Part shown: positions 61,901-64,000 of the stretch, piece after piece
Position numbering within the stretch: position 1 is the first letter of the stretch
Layout of the letters: every line of letters starts with the position of its first letter
NCBI GenBank assembly: GCA_020466095.1
Contig: CM035807.1
Coordinates: 77,269,367 to 77,333,366, forward strand
Reading direction: 5' to 3'
DNA length: 64,000 nucleotides
Source of the DNA: Chlorops oryzae
Lineage: Eukaryota > Arthropoda > Insecta > Diptera > Chloropidae
Made by a program: the position numbers and the translations under genes
The notes under the pieces: generated by a model
What the model saw: the letters and a program-made list of their open reading frames with translations, nothing else
Databases searched by the model: none
What the model was told of the DNA's origin: nothing

Positions 61901-62535
61901 TTGGTGCCTTTGTTAAACTCTACCTTCCCGCCCAAAACGCCAACACTGGAAATAACTGAATTCCAGAGCAACTCCGAACGTGATGCATTTCCATATACGA
62001 GTTTTTGCAATCACCTTTTCATTTATCCAATAAGCCTACATTTCGACAGTCAGAAATTATTTTCTCGAGCTCGCAATATAACCGTCGTTGTTGAACTGCG
62101 CGACTCGGATGATGAAAATTCCAGGCCACTGAAGGTATGCACTTCAAATAGTTACATATGCATTGTAAAAGCTCAATAAATTATATTTCATTTTTATAGT
62201 GCATTTACGGTCGCCCTGGTCATGACTTCCTCGTTTCTCAAATCGCTTGCCCAGTGCTTCATCATAATACGACACCTTCTTGGAATGAGGAAATCAAAAT
62301 GCGACTGCCTTTGGGTCTGTTTCCTGAACATCATTTACTGTTCTCCTTCTATCACGTTTCTTGCAATTTGAGTAAAAAACGCGATGTTAATGCTGCCTTT
62401 GAGACACCGATCGGGTATGCCTGGCTACCGTTGCTACAAAAAGGCAAAATCAATCTCGAAGATCATGCGATTCCTGTTGCGTCTACGCTCCCCATTGGCT
62501 ATCTATCTATTCAACCGTTGGGCCTTGGAAGAGGC
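25903..62535 (+). CDS. Ziz: Zizimin (DOCK9/10/11-type Rho-GTPase exchange factor), 5' part
   Basis: Seven exons join in frame to 960 codons: 25903-26001, 56459-56575, 56654-57264, 57332-57635, 60659-61820, 61884-62134 and 62200-62535. The gene continues past the window. Exon 1, MTERKFTRGLNRPGMAAQLR, is the classic zizimin N-terminus. Residues about 37-290 are DUF3398 (KPLVVEPIDFEGFIAKHK), split by a Ser/Asn-rich insertion at about 95-240. Residues about 311-425 are the PH domain (KQGYLLKGPDSGSDRM ... FKRRYCYLR ... LKDWLSKL). After a helical region comes ESFYFNINDESVLDMLP, then the DHR-1/C2 domain from about 805 (FIYPISLHF, VLHHNTTPSWNEEIKMRLP). Zizimins activate Cdc42/Rac through DHR-2, which is not in view; PH and DHR-1 bind membrane phosphoinositides. 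Intron 1 is about 30.5 kb, and intron 4 contains a mariner. A CAA-rich 5' leader precedes the ATG. In flies the group has Ziz and Zir; the PH domain favours Ziz. Confidence 0.92.
27700..27960 (-). repeat. mini-me-like repeat, minus orientation
   Basis: GGATGGACAGACGGACACGT then CTAAATCAACTCG is the reverse complement of the GTCY-rich core followed by TAGCCATGTCC seen at 10.7 and 43.7 kb. ATATACCCTGCT closes the unit. It lies within Ziz intron 1. Confidence 0.6.
29580..29910. repeat. Dispersed repeat with CGGCCACGCCCACCG motif, two units
   Basis: Two adjacent units of about 150 bp each contain a GCCCACCGC block followed by CATACAACCCAAA and preceded by AAATTTGGCAC or AAACTTAGCAC. The same motif in reverse orientation (TGGGCGTGGCCGATTTTGAT) occurs at 55140-55170. 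Confidence 0.55.
31191..32302. mobile_element. 1.1-kb foldback element built of GACTT/AAGTCG motifs
   Basis: The ends are ACCCAAGCAGCAAAATAG at the left and CTATTTTGCTACTTGGGT at the right, inverted repeats with one mismatch. The flanks inside contain dozens of short motifs in both orientations, such as CGACTT, AAGTCGA, GACCTATTTT and AAAATAGGTC, so the element can fold on itself at many registers. The centre at about 31660-32040 lacks the motif and has a CTCTCT run. No ORF of known type. Confidence 0.75.
32921..33125 (+). mobile_element. tRNA-derived SINE with a 12-bp target duplication
   Basis: The head GTGGCTCTGGGATAACG and box B GGTTCGAATCCCAGC resemble RNA polymerase III promoter boxes of a tRNA. 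The tail ends in AATAAATACATACAT repeats. The insertion is flanked by ACGTTAAGAACA on both sides (32909-32920 and 33126-33137), a precise target-site duplication. It is 205 bp with no coding capacity. Confidence 0.8.
34003..35247 (+). mobile_element. hAT transposon, internally deleted, exact 8-bp duplication
   Basis: The terminal repeats are CAGGCGCGCAGCCAGG and CCTGGCTGCGCGCCTG. ATTATGTA flanks both ends (33995-34002 and 35248-35255). The 1245-bp element is too short for a complete hAT transposase gene and encodes only the C-terminal part. The perfect duplication indicates a relatively recent insertion into Ziz intron 1. Confidence 0.9.
34100..35064 (+). pseudogene. hAT transposase remnant (ZMYM1/P52rIPK-like)
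   Basis: Three frames in sequence carry a continuous similarity. First comes FIKFYDAIILALDRISSWND, then KYAVVLADICLENIQTLK, then the open frame 34549-35064 ending in the hAT dimerisation domain. That domain shows ITTCENERSFSTLRRLKTYL then RSTMTEQRLNALALLHVHRD, its diagnostic NERSFS-LRR-K motif. At least two frameshifts separate the parts. The N-terminal zinc finger and most of the RNase H-like catalytic region are missing, so the copy cannot be active. Confidence 0.85.
35885..35960 (-). mobile_element. tRNA-like SINE fragment, minus strand
   Basis: On the minus strand, CTAGCACGCCGATGTCGGCG then GGTTCAATTCCCGG looks like an anticodon-arm and box B region of a tRNA. No matching acceptor stem could be formed with the 5' side, so it is more likely SINE-derived than a working tRNA gene. 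Confidence 0.35.
37827..38985. mobile_element. 1.16-kb foldback element built of TTGCATGCAAGC motifs
   Basis: The ends are AAGGTGCCGTCAGACGAAGC and its reverse complement, inverted repeats of about 29 bp (37827-37855 and 38957-38985). Inside both ends are many CTTGCAGCAAGC, TTGCATGCAAGC and CACCGTGTGACTA motifs that are themselves palindromic. The centre contains a direct duplication (38373-38570). Confidence 0.8.
38373..38570. repeat. Direct duplication of about 90 bp inside the foldback
   Basis: GAAATTCGCGAATGGTG...CATGGT...AAATTTTAACCGTTAGAGG...TTTTGTCTAGC occurs twice, about 100 bp apart. A related inverted copy (ATGGCTTCGATTCGCGAAAT) lies at about 38233. Confidence 0.75.
39095..39235 (+). 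mobile_element. tRNA-derived SINE-like sequence
   Basis: GTTCCGGGGTTCTAATCCCA provides a T-arm/box B like structure, followed by an A-rich tail (AAAAAAGCAAGAAATAAGAA). The box A side is degenerate. Confidence 0.4.
39735..39915 (+). mobile_element. tRNA-derived SINE-like sequence
   Basis: CCCTGGGTTCAACTCCCAGC forms a perfect 5-bp T-stem with a box B loop. The sequence after it (TTTTGGACCGATGGCCTCTG) is non-tRNA body, and no acceptor stem partner exists. This is different from the SINE at 32.9 kb. Confidence 0.4.
39957..40297. mobile_element. pogo-like MITE (family B) with nested insertion
   Basis: The left end CAGTCGGATCTGGATATAG is answered by TATATCCAGATTCGACTG at the right. A truncated relative lies at 16585-16660. 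The element was itself invaded by the insertion at 40055-40211. Confidence 0.75.
40055..40211. mobile_element. hAT-like MITE nested in the family B element
   Basis: It begins CAGGCCCGTAG and ends CTTCTGGCCTG. It is flanked by ATTATTTA and ATTACTTA, an 8-bp duplication with one mismatch. It is 157 bp and unusually GC-rich (GCCCGGGCCCGGGGG). Confidence 0.65.
40327..40461. mobile_element. MITE family C, complete copy
   Basis: GCTCCAGTTCAATCAGAAAT at the left and ATTTCTGACAGAACTGGAGC at the right are inverted repeats. Related copies are at 17650-17768 and, partly, at 14174-14210. Confidence 0.7.
40466..40676. mobile_element. MITE family D with a strong internal hairpin
   Basis: The ends are TAGGGCCATTTTCTC and GAGAAAACGGCCCTTA. 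The middle (40507-40575) holds CTCTGTATTGCGATGC and GCATCGCAATACAGAG around a short loop, a 16-bp perfect stem extended by GGGCC/GGCCC. A fragment of the family lies at 19865-19935. Confidence 0.65.
41692..42071. mobile_element. MITE with ACTACACTC ends
   Basis: ACTACACTCATAAAAATG at the left matches the reverse complement of CATTTTTTAGAGTGTAGT at the right with two differences. TATAAACGTAATTT occurs on the inside of both ends. About 380 bp, AT-rich, no ORF. Confidence 0.55.
43581..43790 (+). repeat. mini-me-like repeat, plus orientation
   Basis: This shares ATACCCGACACACTCTGTGT, GGGTATAT-GCGTTTGTG and TTTAGCCATGTCCGTCTGTC with 10648-10760, then ATACA and CTTATCGAAGGAGTT. The GTCY tract is longer here. 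Confidence 0.65.
43935..44350. repeat. Repeat matching 11727-12290 in reverse orientation
   Basis: CAGGCGAGCCTGACAATAGA and ATACCCGACACAGA begin the unit. It then has CCCCTTTGCCACGCCCACTT, ATACGCTCAAATTCTAAG, GATTTTGGGGCAGTTTTG and CTAGTACTGGAGGTACC, each the reverse complement of a block in the 10.6-12.3 kb repeat. Confidence 0.65.
45647..46422. mobile_element. CAGGGTGTCCC-ended element (middle of the nest)
   Basis: The ends CAGGGTGTCCC and GGGACACCCTG are inverted repeats, flanked by TCTA on both sides (45643-45646 and 46423-46426). It contains the element at 45695-46012 and no recognisable coding sequence. Confidence 0.65.
45695..46012. mobile_element. hAT-like MITE (innermost of the nest)
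   Basis: The ends are CAGGGATGAAAAA and TTTTTCATCCCTG. GTAGGGGG is duplicated exactly on both sides (45687-45694 and 46013-46020). It is 318 bp, with GGTACATT motifs inside in both orientations. Confidence 0.85.
46667..46819. mobile_element. pogo/Tigger-like MITE (family A, copy 2)
   Basis: It starts CAGTGTACTCTC and ends with the reverse complement (CTTAAGAGAGATTACACTG), flanked by TA at both sides. Internal GCGGACAC motifs match copy 1 at 6986-7161. It lies only 90 bp from the nested set. Confidence 0.8.
46820..53990. other. Repeat-poor part of Ziz intron 1
   Basis: Apart from one small MITE and simple repeats, no mobile element or gene was recognised over about 7 kb. GC-richer, non-repetitive blocks at 47600-47880, 51570-52000 and 52160-52440 stand out. 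An (ATC)n-type triplet run is at 52826-52868. The 201-codon minus-strand frame at 50428-51033 has no domain-like features. Confidence 0.4.
48641..48776. mobile_element. Harbinger-like MITE, TAA target duplication
   Basis: AGCCGGCATTACA at the left and TCTAATGCCGGCA at the right are inverted repeats, flanked by TAA on both sides (48638-48640, 48777-48779). It is 136 bp, with inner AACA-CAAC arms also inverted. Confidence 0.65.
54004..54193. mobile_element. MITE with GGCAATTCCA ends
   Basis: GGCAATTCCA...CCCACCCGTGA at the left pairs with TCACGGGTGGGA...TGGAATTGCC at the right. About 190 bp, no coding capacity. Confidence 0.7.
54990..55297. repeat. Inverted-repeat element with GCGTGGCCGATTT core
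   Basis: GCACAGTGGGAT then GAGTGAAAAAACT at the left is answered by AGTTTTTTCACTC and ATCCCACTGTGC at the right. The core GGTGGGCGTGGCCGATTTTG is shared, inverted, with 29580-29910. Confidence 0.6.
58040..58865 (-). pseudogene. Non-LTR retrotransposon C-terminus (decayed), minus strand
   Basis: On the minus strand, KQCVKIARMRVGKALFNIEY is followed, one frameshift later, by MYELTVEHIFCECPYSRSDS. The VEH-x3-C-x-C-P motif is the zinc-knuckle-like end of I/Jockey/Loa-type ORF2 proteins. Further 5' the frames are broken. It ends where the mariner TIR begins, so the mariner may have inserted into it. Confidence 0.5.
58866..60136 (-). mobile_element. mariner element (irritans-type), full length but dead
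   Basis: The terminal repeats are ACAGGTTGGCTGATAAGTCC and its reverse complement at the right, close to the Himar-type ends. TA flanks both sides (58864-58865, 60137-60138). The element is 1271 bp, the normal mariner length. The transposase gene lies on the minus strand but is broken by stops and frameshifts. VTMDETC (first catalytic Asp) survives. The second site reads KKNAPCH in place of the usual DNAPCH, and the third reads YSPDLAPATFLF where SDY/SDF is expected. Two catalytic Asp residues are therefore lost. It lies in Ziz intron 4. Confidence 0.92.
60391..60578. mobile_element. MITE 80 bp before a Ziz exon
   Basis: AAGGCTCAGTTACTCTTGAT then TGAACGTAACTTAACTT at the left is repeated, inverted, at 60540-60578 with very few changes. 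The interior CAATCAGCTGAC and TACATTTTGTATG resembles the interior of the palindrome at 22.1-23.3 kb. It ends 80 bp before exon 60659 without disturbing the acceptor. Confidence 0.8.
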
Positions 62536-64000
62536 GTAAGTGGAGCATGTTGCTATAAACTTTAATAATTTTACTTTCCAGTCAAAATAATAGCAGGAAT
62601 AATTTTTGGTATTTATATATGAATCGGTCATTTCACGAACATCTGAAGTCACATTTAATTCCAACATGCCTTTTTTTTTTTTTTTTTTGCTGAAAATGGT
62701 TCCTTAATGGTAGATTCGTCTTTTGGAACATAACCGCGTCAGTTCAAAAATTGCTTCCCCTTTAAATAACACCGTGTGTGTGAAGTAAAATGCATTCACA
62801 ACACAAATCAGTGACGTAAAAGGTTTTTGCATGCATTTCTAAATGGTGGTTGTTTTAAATATTTATATATTTAATAGGCTTATATTTATATTTTATATAT
62901 ACCTTCAAAATATTAAAATACAACAAATTAGTACATGTAAAAAATTAATAGATCATTTTTAAGTATAACTTTAAAAGAATATGAACAATTGCATTGTTTT
63001 TGTTTAATTGTACACCACTTACCCTAATTCTTGCTAAAACAAGATAAGTCAAAACAGATTTTCAGTTTTCTCTTTCATTATTTTATTATTGTTGCGCTCC
63101 CAGCTTAGTAAATGGTCTCGCGACCAGAATATTCGGCAAAGGAAAAGTTCAATTAGACAGAGGAAACAATCACTTAGCTTAGGAATGTCGATGATAATGC
63201 AGCCGCTTATGATGACAAGGCTGAAGCGTGCGTGGCTATTGACATACTGTTACTAGACAGAGACAATCACTTAGCTTGGCATGTCGATGAAAGCAGCCGC
63301 TGATGACAAGGTGACGCGTACTACTGTTTCTCCCGGTGGCACTGAAGCAGTTGCTGGTGGCGACGAGTTTTTTAGCGTAGCCTAAAGGCAATAAACGGCC
63401 GCGGGCGTACTAACTAACTTGGTTCGTAGAGTAATGTTCTAAGTTCACGACACTGCACTGTTCGAAAGCAGTGGCGTAGCTAAGCGTGGTCGAAGTTGTT
63501 TGGGCCGGAAGAGCCCACTTTGCAAAACAAACAAAAAAAGCGTTGTTGATGTGCTTTTAGAAAAGGGCCGGCATAGCTGATCTTGAAAAGTGCTGCTCTC
63601 TTTTTTCCTTTAAATTTTCGCTATTTAAATTTTATACCACTCAATTAATTAAGCATAAAAAATTCATTTTAAGTTCATTGATTTTTCCATTAAACTTTTT
63701 TTATTGTACATATCCTGAAAAATTCTAAATTAATGACTTATGAGGTTTTTGAAATGACCGATTCATGTACATATGGGACATGTACAACAAGAGTGTCACA
63801 ACTCAAAATTTGTCAAATTAGGGTTAATGCAAGAAATGTGTTCGCAAGGCACCTGTCTACCTAATCGCACACTCATAGTTCCGTCCTTGTTATTGCAAAT
63901 CAGCGCAAAAAACATTTATGTCGGGCTCTTCGTCATACAAATGTTCCTAGACTGCATCGGTTGAACTGAGTTTTCTAAAAAATTGCAAATTTTGAGTTGT
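62536..64000 (+). other. Ziz intron 7 (5' part) to the window edge
   Basis: It begins with donor GGC|GTAAGTGG. No further Ziz exon was found before the right edge. It holds a poly-T run at 62672-62689, the tandem duplication below, and a possible hAT end (CAGTGGCGTAGC at 63471). Confidence 0.6.
63150..63325. repeat. Tandem duplication, unit about 100 bp
   Basis: TAGACAGAG...ACAATCACTTAGCTT...ATGTCGATGA...GCAGCCGCT...ATGATGACAAGG occurs twice in a row, the second copy shortened by small deletions. Confidence 0.8.

Noticed and set aside
63471..63590. Complete hAT element starting CAGTGGCGTAGC
   Set aside because: Only one end resembles a hAT terminus. No inverted partner or 8-bp duplication was found.
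1..64000. CRISPR array, bacterial operons, rRNA or viral genome
   Set aside because: No spaced direct repeats, ribosome-binding sites, rRNA-like blocks or viral gene sets were seen. The genes are spliced and animal-like.

Overview
The window comes from a higher dipteran insect (Schizophora). Its genes have split exons with GT-AG introns of about 50-90 bp, alongside a few huge introns. It has AATAAA signals, an AT-rich background, mini-me-like repeats with GTCY tracts, an irritans-type mariner, and a genome dense in short inverted-repeat elements. The repeat load and the very long introns look more like a tephritid-type fruit fly than Drosophila melanogaster, but the sequence alone does not settle the species.

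Layout. 1-17.8 kb is mostly non-coding and repeat-laden: an RTE-like retrotransposon tail, several miniature inverted-repeat elements (MITEs), a composite mini-me-like repeat, and a minus-strand signal-peptide exon at 12.5 kb. 17.9-21.8 kb is a compact gene cluster. It holds Fam92 (plus strand, 7 exons, 395 aa, with an RFX-type X-box just upstream), HSBP1 (minus strand, 2 exons, 82 aa, convergent with Fam92), and a small unrecognised plus-strand gene (2 exons, 111 aa, N-terminal hydrophobic segment, cysteine-containing tail). 22.1-25.2 kb holds a 1.1-kb near-perfect palindrome and a second inverted-repeat element carrying a broken ORF I do not recognise. From 25.9 kb to the right edge runs zizimin (Ziz), a DOCK-C/D family Rho-GTPase exchange factor. 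Seven in-frame coding exons (960 codons) are visible: the N-terminus, DUF3398, the PH domain and the start of DHR-1. The catalytic DHR-2 lies beyond the window.

Ziz intron 1 is about 30.5 kb and holds most of the repeats: a hAT remnant with an exact 8-bp target duplication, a SINE with a 12-bp target duplication, two foldback elements built of self-complementary motifs, and a triple-nested transposon set at 45.3-46.6 kb. Intron 4 carries a decayed full-length mariner inserted next to, or into, non-LTR debris.

The genes do not form a pathway. HSBP1 is a heat-shock-factor regulator, Fam92 a ciliary transition-zone BAR protein, and Ziz a cytoskeletal GEF. The least explained items are the palindrome, the unrecognised ORF inside its inverted repeats, the small membrane/secreted gene, and the orphan signal-peptide exon. 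All coordinates and reading frames were worked out by eye; no database search was run.
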